Numbered from the stretch's first letter, positions 19,140 through 29,729 are shown. The stretch is 64,000 nucleotides of DNA from Actinomadura luzonensis (GCF_022664455.2 NZ_JAKRKC020000003.1:372001-436000), one strand, 5' to 3'. The notes: generated by a model not told the origin, from the letters alone. Made by a program: numbers and translations.

Positions 19140-20059
19140 GAGACCCCCAACATCTTCATCGCGGCGGGATAACTCAGGAAGATCACGAAACCGGCGCACA
19201 GCAGGAGCTGGGCGACGAGCATCGACTGCGAGCGTTCGCCCGCCCGGCCCTCGATCTCCGCCAGCTCGCGGCGGCGCAGCGTGGCGGCCCTGGCCGTGAG
19301 CGAGGAGCGGACCTTCGCGCCGTCGTCGGCCACCAGGCCGAGCGCCGCGGACAGGTCGCGCAGCTCGTCGACGTTGATCTCCTCGCCGAGCTGGCCGAGC
19401 GCCTGCCAGGGGGTGATGCCGACGATGCGCGCGCCGCTGAGGGCGTCGCGGATGCGGCCCATCGCCCAGTTGGGCTGCTCGCCGCTGACCGTGACCGCCA
19501 TCATCAGGGCCTCGGGGACGCCGCGGCCACCGGCCAGGTTCATCGAGACGAGGTCGAGGAACGCGCCGACGGCGTGCCGGAAGTCGCGTCTCCTGGCCGC
19601 CGCCTCCTTGCGGATCTGCAGGTCGGGCAGGAAGAAGAAGACGATCGCGGCGAGCACCGCCACCCAGAACGGGATCGCCGGCGAGGCGCCCCACCCCATG
19701 AGCACGAGCCAGCCGAGCAGCAGCGGGAACGCCAGCAGGCCGCTGGCGGCCAGCAGCACCTTGGTCGCGAGGAACGCCTCGAACGAGCGGCCGACCAGCG
19801 CCAGGTCCGACTTGACCGACCTGACCTCCCAGCCGCGGGCGGCGTAGAAGGCGGCCATCCGCACGCCGAGGTTGCGGCGGAACGCGCCGACCTCCTCCTC
19901 GGGCAGCAGCAGCTGGAGGCGGGGCGCGCCGGTGTCCTCGCGGACGGCGTCCAGCGCGAGCAGCCGCGCCACCAGGCCGGGACGGGCCGGGAAGATCGCC
20001 CGTACCAGCACGAACAGGCCGAGCCCGAGCGCGGCTCCGGCCAGCGCGCCCTCAACCAT
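19136..20059 (-). CDS. tadC: Type II secretion system F-domain protein TadC
   Basis: A 307-residue inner-membrane platform protein. It has a membrane segment at the N-terminus, a pair near residues 100-145 and one at the C-terminus, with the cytoplasmic GspF/T2SSF-type domain between (DFRHAVGAFLDLVSMNLAGG, EEINVDELRDLSAAL). TadC pairs with TadB and couples the TadA ATPase to pilin assembly. It overlaps tadB by 8 bases and the Flp gene by 4. Confidence 0.92.
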   Translation of the reverse strand: MVEGALAGAALGLGLFVLVRAIFPARPGLVARLLALDAVREDTGAPRLQLLLPEEEVGAFRRNLGVRMAAFYAARGWEVRSVKSDLALVGRSFEAFLATKVLLAASGLLAFPLLLGWLVLMGWGASPAIPFWVAVLAAIVFFFLPDLQIRKEAAARRRDFRHAVGAFLDLVSMNLAGGRGVPEALMMAVTVSGEQPNWAMGRIRDALSGARIVGITPWQALGQLGEEINVDELRDLSAALGLVADDGAKVRSSLTARAATLRRRELAEIEGRAGERSQSMLVAQLLLCAGFVIFLSYPAAMKMLGVS

Positions 20060-20903
20060 CGCCGCCCCTTCCGGTCATCAGCAGCCGCGTCGGCTTGTCG
20101 AACCTGGCCAGCCGCCGCATCCACGCGAACCCCGCGCCGAACAGCCCGGCGACCACCGCCAGGACGGCCTGGCCGAGCGGGCCGCGGTACTCCTCGACGT
20201 ACTCGCCGTTGAACAGCACGAGCAGCGCGGCGAAGCCGAGCGCGGTGACCACCACGATCTGCACGCTGCGGCGGGTCGAGCGGCGCTCGGCCTCGACGCG
20301 GCGGCGCATGTCCAGCTCCTCGCGGGCGGAGACGGCGAGCGCGCCGAGCACGTCGCGCAGGCCGGGGCCGCGGAGCCGGGAGTTGAGGATGAGCGCGGCC
20401 ACCACCAGGTCGGCCGAGGGGTCGTCGAGCTCGTCGGCGAAGAGCGCGAGCGCCTCGGGCAGCGCCATCCTGGTGTGCAGCCGGTCGATCATGGCCCGCA
20501 GGTGCGGGCGCAGGGTCGGCGCGGCGGCCCTGATGGACGACGGGATCGCCTGCTCCAGGCCGGCGGCGCCGGCGATGGTGTCGCGCAGCGACTCGGTCCA
20601 GGCGGCGAGCCCTTCGAGGCGGCGCATGGCGGCCCGCTCCTCGGCCGCGCCGCCCGACAGCCCGCGCCAGGCGAACACCAGCAGCACCGAGCCCACCGCG
20701 GCCACCGGCCACTGCGTGATGACCAGGACCAGCGAGCCGGTCACGGTGGCGATCGCGCCGCGCGTGGTCAGCGTCTTGACCAGGTGGCGGCGCGGCCGCG
20801 GCGGGCGGGGGCGCACGCCGTGGACCGCGAGGATCAGCAGGAACAGCCCGCCGCCCGCGAGGGCGCCGGCCAGCAGGGCGAACGGGTTCGTCGACAGGCC
20901 CAT
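20052..20903 (-). CDS. tadB: Type II secretion system F-domain protein TadB
   Basis: A 283-residue platform protein homologous to TadC. An N-terminal membrane segment and a pair at ~50-80 precede the cytoplasmic T2SSF domain (LAAWTESLRDTIAGAAGLEQ, FADELDDPSADLVVAALILN), with two membrane segments at the end. It acts with TadC as the membrane base of the Flp pilus. It starts 3 bases after tadA. Confidence 0.92.
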   Translation of the reverse strand: MGLSTNPFALLAGALAGGGLFLLILAVHGVRPRPPRPRRHLVKTLTTRGAIATVTGSLVLVITQWPVAAVGSVLLVFAWRGLSGGAAEERAAMRRLEGLAAWTESLRDTIAGAAGLEQAIPSSIRAAAPTLRPHLRAMIDRLHTRMALPEALALFADELDDPSADLVVAALILNSRLRGPGLRDVLGALAVSAREELDMRRRVEAERRSTRRSVQIVVVTALGFAALLVLFNGEYVEEYRGPLGQAVLAVVAGLFGAGFAWMRRLARFDKPTRLLMTGRGGDG

Positions 20904-20906
20904 CGG

Positions 20907-22202
20907 TCACCAGCCTCCCGGGGTGTAGCCGTGCGCCATGAGCTCGTCCAGGCAGGAGACCGGGGCGTGCGGCACCGCGCCGCCGTCCGGTCCCGGCACG
21001 AACACCTCGCTCGACAGGACGCGGCCGTCGCAGCCGTTGACCTCGCGGACGCTGGAGACGTAGCGGCGCAGCTTGCCGCCGCGGTGGTAGTCGTTGCGCT
21101 TCTCGACGAAGACCACGAAGTCGATCGCGCCGGCGATGAGCATGTGGGTGGCGTCGATGGGCAGCCGCTCGCTCGCCTGCAGCGCGTACGTGGCGATGCG
21201 GTTGAAGACCTCCATGCTGGAGTTGGCGTGGATGGTCGACAGGGAGCCGTCGTTGCCCTGCGTCATCGCGTTGAGCATGGTGACGATCTCGTCGCCGAGG
21301 ACCTCGCCGACGATGACGCGGCTGGGGTTCATCCGCAGCGAGCGGCGGACCAGTTCGGCCATGGTGATCTCGCCCTGGCCCTCGGAGTTGGGCAGGCGCT
21401 GCTCGAAGGCGACGACGTTGGGGTGCAGCTCGGAGAACTGGTCGAGGCCCAGCTCCAGGGCACGTTCGACGGTGATGAGGCGCTCGCTGGGCGGGATCTC
21501 GTTGGCCAGGGCCCGGAGGAGCGTGGTCTTGCCGGCGTTGGTGGACCCGGCGATCATGATGTTCTTGCGGGCGGCGACCGCCGCGCTCAGGAAGCGGCCC
21601 AGGTCGGGGCCTATCGTTCCGTTGCCCACGAGGTCGCTGAGGAAGACCTTGCCGAGGCGGGCGCGGCGGATGGAGACCGCCGGGCGCACCGTGACGTCCA
21701 TGACCGCGCTCAGCCGCGAGCCGTCGGGCAGGCGCAGGTCGAGCTGCGGGTTGGCGGTGTCGAACGGGCGGCTCGACAGGCCCGAGTACGCGGCCAGGAT
21801 CTGGATCAGCTCGATCAGCTCGTCGTCGGACTCGGCGACCGGGTCGTGCATGAGCTCCTGGCCGTCGGCGTAGCTGACGAAGACGCGGTCGCAGCCGTTG
21901 ATGTCGATGTTCTCGACCTGGGCGTCGTCGAGGAGCGGCTGGAGGCGGCCCACGCCGAACAGCGCGGCGTGGATGCCGGCGGCCAGCGCCTCCTCCTCCT
22001 CGGCGGTGGGCGGCGTGCGGCCGAGGCCGATCTCGCTGCGCGCGTGCTCCTCCAGGACCTGCGAGATGAGCGCCCTGGCGAACTGGCGCTCGTCCTCGCC
22101 GGTCATCGCGGGCAGGCCGTTGGCCTGGTCGAGGCGGCGCTGGTGGGCCAGGCGGTCGCCGACCTCCTGGCGGAAGCGCTTGACCAGCAGGTGATCGATC
22201 AT
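20907..22202 (-). CDS. tadA: Tad pilus assembly ATPase (CpaF/TadA)
   Basis: A 431-residue secretion ATPase that powers Flp pilus assembly as a cytoplasmic hexamer. Walker A is AGSTNAGKTTLLRAL, followed by the Asp/Glu box, Walker B region RMNPSRVIVGEVLGDE and the His box DGSLSTIHANS. N-terminal helical and PAS-like regions match CpaF. The ATG at 22202 overlaps the stop of cpaE by ATGA, fixing the start. Confidence 0.96.
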   Translation of the reverse strand: MIDHLLVKRFRQEVGDRLAHQRRLDQANGLPAMTGEDERQFARALISQVLEEHARSEIGLGRTPPTAEEEEALAAGIHAALFGVGRLQPLLDDAQVENIDINGCDRVFVSYADGQELMHDPVAESDDELIELIQILAAYSGLSSRPFDTANPQLDLRLPDGSRLSAVMDVTVRPAVSIRRARLGKVFLSDLVGNGTIGPDLGRFLSAAVAARKNIMIAGSTNAGKTTLLRALANEIPPSERLITVERALELGLDQFSELHPNVVAFEQRLPNSEGQGEITMAELVRRSLRMNPSRVIVGEVLGDEIVTMLNAMTQGNDGSLSTIHANSSMEVFNRIATYALQASERLPIDATHMLIAGAIDFVVFVEKRNDYHRGGKLRRYVSSVREVNGCDGRVLSSEVFVPGPDGGAVPHAPVSCLDELMAHGYTPGGW

Positions 22203-22915
22203 CGGTGGCTCACCAGCCTCGCGGCGAGGTCGCGGGCCGTGCGGATGAGGAGCGAGCGGTCGAGGCGGCCGCCCCACTGGCCGCGCAGCAGCTCGGCGCC
22301 CTTGGGGTCGTGGGCCAGGCCGTAGACGAACTGGACGGACGGGCCGACGATGCGGCGCACGTCGTCGATGGAGGCGCGGTAGGCGCGCGGGTCGGCGATC
22401 ACGACGACGCCGTGCGCCTTGCTGACCTGGAGGCGTTCGCGCAGGTGGGCGACGTGGTCGAGGGTGGCGCGGGTGAGCAGCACGACCTGTTCGGCCTCGG
22501 CCAGCAGGTCGCCGATCTGGGGGTGGGCGCCGAGGCGGCCGCAGTCGGCGATCACGTCGGCGTCGGGGATGGCGGCGAACGCCCGGCCGAGCGGGCCCCA
22601 CAGCCAGGTGAGCCCGGTGGCCTGCTCGGCGTGGGTGAGCCCGGCCAGCACGTCGAGGCCGCCGACGATCTTCTGCGTGTGCTGGTGGATCTGCGCGGGC
22701 TCCAGGCCGCGCCGGGCGGTGGCGCCCAGCGTGAGCAGGCCCTTGCCGGGATTGAGCACGCCGCCGTCGGCGGCGGGCAGGCGGTAGGCGAGGTCGCCGC
22801 CGGCCGGGTCGCACTCGGCCAGCAGCACCGGCCGCGGCCACACCGCGGCCAGCGCCGTGGCGGCCGTCGTCACGCCCGGCGCGCCCTTGTCGGCGGCCAG
22901 CACGATGAGTCCCAC
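22199..22915 (-). CDS. cpaE: CpaE-like (MinD/ParA superfamily) pilus localisation protein
   Basis: A 238-residue P-loop protein of the SIMIBI class. The deviant Walker A is LAADKGAPGVTTAATALAAV, in which the signature Lys near the start is present while the second Lys is replaced. Later motifs include ECDPAGGDLAYR and VIADCGRLG. CpaE/TadZ proteins place the pilus machine in the cell. Start is GTG 22915, one base after the cpaB stop. The changed P-loop may mean weak or no ATP hydrolysis. Confidence 0.85.
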   Translation of the reverse strand: MGLIVLAADKGAPGVTTAATALAAVWPRPVLLAECDPAGGDLAYRLPAADGGVLNPGKGLLTLGATARRGLEPAQIHQHTQKIVGGLDVLAGLTHAEQATGLTWLWGPLGRAFAAIPDADVIADCGRLGAHPQIGDLLAEAEQVVLLTRATLDHVAHLRERLQVSKAHGVVVIADPRAYRASIDDVRRIVGPSVQFVYGLAHDPKGAELLRGQWGGRLDRSLLIRTARDLAARLVSHR

Positions 22916-22916
22916 G

Positions 22917-23585
22917 TCAGCGTGCTCCCGGGAGTTCGGCGACGGCGATCTCGCCGGTGGAGGCGAAACCCACTATTTCCGGTGCGGCGCTGGAATCCAC
23001 CACGACCGTGAGCTGGCCGGAATTTCCCGACCTGGACTTGTCGCCGGCGGCGAAGACGAGCGCGTCGGGGGCGAGCACGCGGGTTTGGCCCTGGCTCGTC
23101 CGGCTCGGTACGTAAATGACCTGAACGCGGTCGCCCTGCTGAATGCCCGCTGGCATTTGCCCGGGTTTAAGCGCCAATCCGACGGTGGCCTTTCCCTCGC
23201 CGAGCTCGGTGCTGGTGCGGGCGCCCATCCGGTTCGTCAGCAGCGTGCCGGGCAGGATCGTGACCGCCGCGAAGCTGTCGGCGACCTGCTGGCGCTGCGA
23301 CCAGCTCACGTAGTCGACGCCCTCGCCCGCGATCTTGACCTCTTCCAGCGCCGCGGCCGGGAACCGCTGGCCTGCGCCGACCTGCTGGGTGACCCTGATG
23401 GCGGACACCCGGCCGCCGCTGTTGAGCACGAGCAGAGTCGTGGCCAGCGCGCCGCCGAGGATGAGCAGGACGGCCAGCGCGGCCAGGGCCGGCTTGCGTT
23501 CCCTGGGCGGCACCGGGAGCTTGCGCGAGGCCGGGCCGGACAGCCCGGCCGTCGCGTTGACGGCAGGCTTTTCACTGGTCCTCAT
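22917..23585 (-). CDS. cpaB: SAF-domain protein CpaB/RcpC family
   Basis: First gene of the Tad operon. The 222-residue protein has a short cytoplasmic tail, one membrane segment (LAALAVLLILGGALATTLLV, residues ~33-52) and an external SAF domain (IRVTQQVGAGQRFPAAALEE, LPGTLLTNRMG). CpaB proteins are envelope parts of the pilus export path. ATG 23585 is chosen because it sits 9 nt after GGGAG and gives a typical CpaB N-terminus. The first third of the transcript region and the 3' part of the gene contain more A/T-ending codons than the rest of the operon. Confidence 0.85.
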   Translation of the reverse strand: MRTSEKPAVNATAGLSGPASRKLPVPPRERKPALAALAVLLILGGALATTLLVLNSGGRVSAIRVTQQVGAGQRFPAAALEEVKIAGEGVDYVSWSQRQQVADSFAAVTILPGTLLTNRMGARTSTELGEGKATVGLALKPGQMPAGIQQGDRVQVIYVPSRTSQGQTRVLAPDALVFAAGDKSRSGNSGQLTVVVDSSAAPEIVGFASTGEIAVAELPGAR

Positions 23586-23920
23586 GGGTGGGGGGCTCCC
23601 AAAGTGAATTGCGGAATCCACGCCATTATGTGGGGCATGCCGGGGTGGCGGGGGCGGAATGCGAGGACCAATGCTCGTTTCGCAGGTGGCGGGATGTCAA
23701 TGAGGAATAAGCGATGCCTATTGTCGCTACCGAGTTGACGGAACGGCATTTACTCCGCTAAGTCGGCCTCTTGCGTCACATAAGTCACACCCTTCCCGCG
23801 CGTTTATCCACAGAACCGCGTTCTCATGCCATCCGTGTCAACCAGCGGGTCTAGCCTCGCTGCGGGCGCTACCTTGGCGCCCGGATCATGCCCTCCGTCG
23901 TCGAGCGAGGAGACCCAACG
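23586..23920. promoter_or_regulatory. Divergent promoter region between the Tad operon and the FtsK-like gene
   Basis: No gene is seen in these 335 bp, which are richer in A/T than the surroundings. On the minus strand TTGACA (23700-23695) is followed after 18 bp by GAGCAT, a fair promoter for cpaB. On the plus strand TAGCCT (23852-23857) is a possible -10 for the FtsK-like gene. Two GTCACA direct repeats, 9 bp apart (23775-23780 and 23784-23789), and a perfect DnaA-box sequence TTATCCACA (23804-23812) lie between. Regulator binding is inferred. Confidence 0.5.
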
Positions 23921-26900
23921 ATGCGGATCATGCTCACCGTGCTCGGCGGGCAGGGCGGCCGTGACGTCGTGATCGACGGCGACGACGACGCCACCGTGGG
24001 CCGGGTCTGCGCGGCGCTCGACGGGCACGGGCCCCTGGCGCAGGTCGTCCGCCTGCCCAGGGCGCGCGCCCCCTACGGCCTGGCCCCTGACGCGGGCGGC
24101 GCCCCCGGGCGCCACGGCGGCGGGCCTGCGGGCGCCGGCGGCGGGCTTTCGAGCCACGGCGGCGGGCCTTCGAGTGCCGGCGGCGGGTCTTCGGGTGCCG
24201 TCGGCGGGCCTTCGGGTGCCGGCGGCGGGCCGCACGTGCCTCCGCCGCGCCGGCCCGAGCACGCGGCCGGGCCGGAGCCGCCGGTCATGTGGCGCGACGG
24301 GCGGCCGCTCGACCCCGCGCCGGGCCGCGTCCGTGCTGCGCGACGGCGACCTCGTCACGCTCGACCCCCGGCTGTCCAGGGCCACGGTGATCGAGGAGCC
24401 CGGCGGGGTGGCCGAGGTGCGGGTGGTGGGCGGGCCGGGGGCGGGCGCCGTCCACCGGCTGGGGCTCGGCGCGCACGTCATCGGCGCCGACCCCATGTGC
24501 GCGATCGCCGTGGCCGACCCGGCGCTCGCGCCCGAGGCGGTCACCGTACGCGTGACGCCCGACGCGATCACCGTGGAGCGCACCTGGCGGGCGCAGCAGG
24601 AGGCCCCGAGGCCCAAGCTCAAGGGGCGGTGGGCCGACGAGGTGGCCGAGCTGACCGCGCGGGTCGCCGAGCGCGAGGCGGCCGAGCACGCCGCAGGCTA
24701 CACCGAGGTGCCGCAGCTCGACGGCCGGCCGCTCACCGAGCCCGTCCCCTGGCCCGACCAGGCGGTGCTCACCTGCGGCACGTCGGTGTTCGTGCTGACC
24801 GCCGTCGAGCCCAAGGACGCCCACCTGGCGCCGCTCGGCGAGGGCGGCGTCGCCTACAACCGGCCGCCCCGGCTGCGGCGGCCCGAGCCCGAGCGCGCGT
24901 TCGTCCGGCCGAAGGAGCCGGTCAGGAGCGAGGGCATGCGCCTGCAGCTGCTGGCCGCGCTGCTGCCCGCCGTGCTCGGCGTCACCCTCGCCTTCGCGCT
25001 CAAGCAGCCCTACTACCTGCTCGTCGCGCTGATGACGCCGGTCATCATGATCGGCCAGTGGCTCAGCGACCGCCGGCACGGCAAGAAGCAGCACAAGAAG
25101 GCGCTGAAGGAGCACCGCGAGCGGCTCCAGGAGTTCGACGAGGCCGTCGAGCGGGCCCGGGTCGCCGACGAGGCGGCCCGCCGCGCCGACGCGCCCGACC
25201 CCGCGCAGGTGCTGCTCACGGCCACCGGGCCGCGCAGGCGGCTGTGGGAGCGCCGCATCCACGACTCCGACGCGCTGCGGCTCCGGGTCGGGCTCGCCGA
25301 CCTGCCCGCCGACCTGCGGCTCACCGAGGAGCAGGGCGGGCCGCTCGACCCGCCGATCTGCCGGTCGGTGCCCGTGGCGCTGCCGATGCGCCGGCTCGGG
25401 GTGGCGGGCGTCACCGGGCCGCGCGCGTTCGCCGCGGGGCTGGCGAGCTGGCTCGTCGCCCAGGCCGCCACCCTGCACAGCCCGCGCGACCTCGCCATCG
25501 TGCTCATCTCGGCGCACGCCGACGCCGAGCGCCGCTGGGGCTGGCTGCGCTGGCTGCCCCACTGCGCGCCGCGCGGCGGCGAGGAGTGCGTGACGCTGAT
25601 CGGCGTCGACCCCGAGTCGGCCGGCCGCCGCGTCTCCGAGCTCGCCGCCCTCATCGACGAGCGCCAGAACACCAAGATCCCCGAGCTGGGCAAGATCCCC
25701 ACCGGCTGGGACGACCTGGGCGGCTCCGGCGCCGACCAGCCCGCCTTCTCCTCCTACGACGTGCGCCCCTACGACGTCCTGGTGATCCTCGACGGCGCCC
25801 AGGTGCTGCGCGGCCTGCCCAACATGCCGCAGGTGCTGCGCCAGGGGCCGCGCTCGGGCGTCTACACCCTGGCCATCGACGACGACCAGCGCCTGCTGCC
25901 GGAGGAGTGCCAGACGGTGGCGGCGTGCGGCCCCGGCGGGCTGGTCCACCTGCGCGGCGGCGGCCTCGACGTGATCGGCCCGGTGCTGGGCGACTCCGTC
26001 TCGCCCGCCTGGTGCGAACGCCTGGCCCGCGCTCTCGCGCCGATCCGCGACGTGAGCCGCGAGGCGCCCGGCGGCAACCTGCCCGACGCGGTCCGCCTGC
26101 TCGACCTCATGGGCCTGCCGAGCCCGGACGGCGCCGGGCTGGCCGCCCGCTGGAGCGCCCGCGGCTCCACCACGGCGCTCATCGGCGTCGGCCCCGACGG
26201 GCCGTTCTCGGTCGACCTGCGGCTCGACGGCCCCCACGGCCTGATCGCCGGCACCACCGGCGCGGGCAAGTCGGAGCTGCTGCAGACGCTGATCTGCGCG
26301 CTGGCCGTCGCCAACCGGCCCGACCAGCTCACGTTCGTGCTGATCGACTACAAGGGCGGCGCGGCGTTCAAGGAGTGCGTGCGGCTGCCGCACACGGTCG
26401 GCATGGTGAGCGACCTCGACGGCCACCTCACGCAGCGCGCCCTCGACTCGCTGGCGGCCGAGCTCCGCCGCCGCGAGCGCCTGCTGTTCCAGGCGGGGGC
26501 GAAGGACCTCGACGACTACGCGGGGCCGGTCCCGCTGCCCCGCCTGGTGCTGATCATCGACGAGTTCGCCGCGCTGGTGGCCGAGCTGCCCGACTTCGTC
26601 GCCGGCCTGGTCGACATCGCCCGCCGGGGTCGCTCGCTCGGCGTGCACCTGATCCTGGCCACGCAGCGCCCGGCCGGGGTGGTGACGGCCGACATCCAGG
26701 CCAACACGTCGCTGCGGATCGCGTTGCGGGTGACCGAGCCCGCCGAGTCGTCCGACGTCATCGACCTGCCCGACGCCGCCCAGATCTCCAAGAACACGCC
26801 GGGCCGGTGTTACGTGCGGTCCGGGGTGGGGGCGGCGATCGCCGTGCAGACCGCGCGCGTGGGCGGGCGGAGCCCGGCGCGGGCGTCCGCGGAGGCCGGG

Positions 26901-29363
26901 CCGCTGCCGGGGAGCCTGCGGGTGGTCGACGTGCCCTGGCGCGCTCTCGGGCGGCCGCTGCCCCGGCCGCCGGAGCCGGCGGAGGAGTCGACGGTCACCG
27001 ACCTGACGCTGGTGGCCGACGCCCTCATCGAGGCGGCGGAGCTGACCGGCGTACCGCCGCAGCCGAGCCCCTGGCTCGACCCCCTCCCCACCCTGTTCGT
27101 CCTGCCCCTGCCCGCCCTCACCGCCTCGTCACCGCACCACGACGCCTCCGACGCCTCCGACGCCTGCAGCGACGCGCCCTTCGCCCCCCTGCCGCCCCTG
27201 GACCGGGATTCCTCCACGCCTCCGGACGCGCCCCCCTCCGGACTCCTCGGAACCCCGGTCGACCCCGGTGCCACGGCTTCTGCGGAACCCGGCGCCCTGC
27301 ACGCGGCCCCGATCGACTCCGGCCCTGCCCTCCAGCCTTCGGACCGGCCCTCCCCGGACTCGCCGTCTCCACCGCCACCGCCCGTCCCAGGGGGCTCGCA
27401 TCCCCTGCACACGACGGGGGTGCCCTTCCGCCGCGACCCTCTGGCCCAGGCGCAGACGCAAGCCCGGGTGAAGGGCTCCGGGCAACCGTCGTTCGACAGC
27501 TCCGGCCGCCCGGTGAAGGCCAACGTGCACCCGTCCGCGGTGACCGGCGCACCCCCGGTGTCCAGGCCCGCCCCGACCCCGCCCTCCGGCTTCGGCGCTC
27601 CCCCGTCCGCACACCCCGAACACGACGGCACGCCGCCCCACGGCACCAGCCCCTTCCCCACCGGCAGCGCCGGCCCTCAGCACCGCCGCCCCGCCTGGCC
27701 GGGCGACGACGACAGCTTCCGCGAAGTGGAGCCGGTCCCGTTCGGGATCACCGACCGCCCCTGGGCGCAGGACAGGCAGCCGCTCGCCCTCGACCTGGCG
27801 CACGGCGGCCACCTGCTCATCGCGGGCGCCGCGCGCAGCGGCAGGTCCACGGCGTTGCGCACCATCGCCGGCTCCATCGCCGCCCACGTCTCCCCCGGCG
27901 ACGTGCACCTCCACGCGATCGACTGCGGCTCAGGGGCGCTGCTGCCGCTGGTGGCGATGCCGCACTGCGGCGCCGTGGTCACCCGCGACCAGCTCGACCG
28001 GGTCGAACGCCTGCTCGTCCGGCTCCGCGCCGAGGTCGGCCGCCGCCAGCAGCTCCTGGCCGAGGCCGGGCACGCCTCCCTGGCCGAGTACCGGCAGGCG
28101 GGGCACCGGCTGCCGTGGCTGGTGTTCCTGCTGGACCGGTGGGAGGGCTTCGTGGCGGCCTTCGAGAGCTACGACTACGGGCGGCTCATCGAGGCGCTGC
28201 TCCAACTGCTGCGCGAGGGGCCGGCCGTGGGCCTGCGGGCCGTGATCACCAGCGACCGGTCGGGGCTGCTGGGCCAGGTGTCCACGGTGTTCGACGACCG
28301 GTTGCTGCTCCGCCTCTCCGATCCGGCCGACTACGGCCTCGCCGGGTTCCCGCTCAAGGGGCTGCCGTCGTCGATACCGCCGGGGCGTGCCCTGTCCCTC
28401 GACGACAACGGCATCGTGGAGCACCACATCGCGCTGCTCTCCCCCGATCCGTCCGGCCCCGCCCAGGTCGCGGCCCTGCAGACGCTCGCCCGCTCCATCA
28501 CCGCGCCCGCCGAGGGCGATCACCTCTCCGGCGGTCGCACCGGCGGAGGCGCCGGCGCAGGAGCCGGCCGTCCGGCGGACGCCCGCGGGTTCTCGCCCGC
28601 CCAGGGGCGGCCGGGGCCCGCGCACGCCATGTCGTCCGGCGGCGGCAGGGGCGGCTGGCGCTGGCCGGGCCCCCCGCCGTTGCGGGTGGACGCGTTGCCG
28701 ATGCGCATCACCGTGGCCGAGACCCTCGGCCTCGAACCGACGTTCACGCCGCCGTCACCGCTGTGGGCACTGGTGGGAGCGGGCGGCGACGCCCTCGCGC
28801 CGCTGGGGCTCGACCTCCTCGCGCATGGGCCGGCGGCGGTGATCGCGGGCCCGGCCCGGTCCGGGCGCTCGTCCGCGCTGCTGACGGCCGCGACGTCCCT
28901 GATCCAGCAGGGGACGCCGGTCATCGCCGTCACGCCGCGGCGCAGCCCGCTGCGCGAGCTGGACGGGTTGCTCGCGGTCCTGGACGGCAACGCGGACAAT
29001 CTGCCCGAACTCATCGCCGACCTGCACGACTACGTCGTCATGGTGGACGACGCCGAGCTCGTCAACGCGGACGCGCCGCTGGGGACGGCGCTGGAGGAGG
29101 TGCTGCGTTCGGGACGCGACGGGGACCACGGGCTGCTCATCGCCGGCACGACCGGTGACCTGGCGGTCGCCTACCGGGGCTTCGTGGCCGAGGCCCGCAA
29201 GTCGCGTACGGGGGTGTTGCTGGCGGTGCAGGGGCAGACGGACGGAGACCTGTTCAACATCCGGCTGCCGCGCGGCACGGTCGGCGGCCCGCCGGGACGC
29301 GGCTTCCTGGTGACCACCGGCACCATCACCCCCGTCCAAGCCGCCCTCCCGGACCTCCCCTGA
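23921..29363 (+). CDS. Large FtsK/SpoIIIE (EccC-like) ATPase with apparent frameshift
   Basis: About 1,810 residues if the frameshift is repaired. ATG 23921 follows GAGGAG. The N-terminal segment (MRIMLTVLGGQGGRDVVIDG) is followed by a Gly-rich tract, then PVMWRDGRPLDP. Near 24322-24324 the reading must move one base forward to continue as ASVLRDGDLVTLDP, an FHA-like region, two membrane segments (~24955-25070) and three FtsK-type ATPase domains. Domain 1 has an intact Walker A (GTTGAGKSELL) and Walker B (LVLIIDEF). Domains 2 and 3 have Arg for the P-loop Lys (GAARSGRST, GPARSGRSS). A Pro/Ser-rich linker of ~210 residues separates domains 1 and 2. It resembles EccC, but its partner is unknown. 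The frameshift may be real or an assembly error. Confidence 0.8.
24110..24236 (+). repeat. Gly-rich coding repeat (about 21-24 bp units)
   Basis: Imperfect tandem units built on GGCGGCGGGCCTTCGGGTGC encode a Gly/Ser/Ala-rich tract near the N-terminus of the FtsK-like protein. The units differ by a few bases. It is probably a flexible linker; such GC-rich repeats also favour slippage, and the frameshift lies about 90 bp downstream. Confidence 0.6.
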
Positions 29364-29540
29364 CTCCCGCCGCACGACAGGCCGCCCACGTCCGGCGAAG
29401 CGCGCCGAACGGGCGTACGGCTCCGCGACCCCTGATCTGCACGTCGTGGTCGCCGCATCGCCCATGCGTCACCGCCTCGGCCGACACCCGAATAGGGGGA
29501 GCCGTCTCTCCAGCGGAAGCGCGGACCCGGCCTCGGGCGC

Positions 29541-29656
29541 GGCCGTCTCGGATGCGGGGCCGTCTCGGATGCGGGGCCGTCTCGGATGCGGGGCCGTCTC
29601 GGATGCGGGCCGACGCGGGTGCGGGCCGACGCGGGTGCGGGCCGACGCGGGTGTGA
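29541..29656. repeat. 17-bp then 16-bp tandem repeats
   Basis: Four exact copies of GGCCGTCTCGGATGCGG (29541-29608) are followed by three copies of the related 16-mer GCCGACGCGGGTGCGG (the last imperfect, to 29656). Two more diverged 17-mers occur at about 29689-29722 and a single copy near 30054. Because 17 and 16 are not multiples of three, the array would disturb any reading frame, which argues that it is not coding. Confidence 0.85.
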
Positions 29657-29729
29657 GCATGTTTCGGGTCCGGATCCCCCGAGTGGGGGCGGTCTCGGAT
29701 GCGAGGCGGTCTCGGATACGGGCCGTCCT

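Noticed and set aside
23804..23812. Replication origin
   Set aside because: Only one DnaA box is seen, and dnaA, dnaN and an A/T-rich unwinding region are absent.
23888..29158. Second long frame through the FtsK-like gene
   Set aside because: After about 24320 it is only an out-of-frame translation, rich in Arg/Pro/Ala, of the real ATPase frame.
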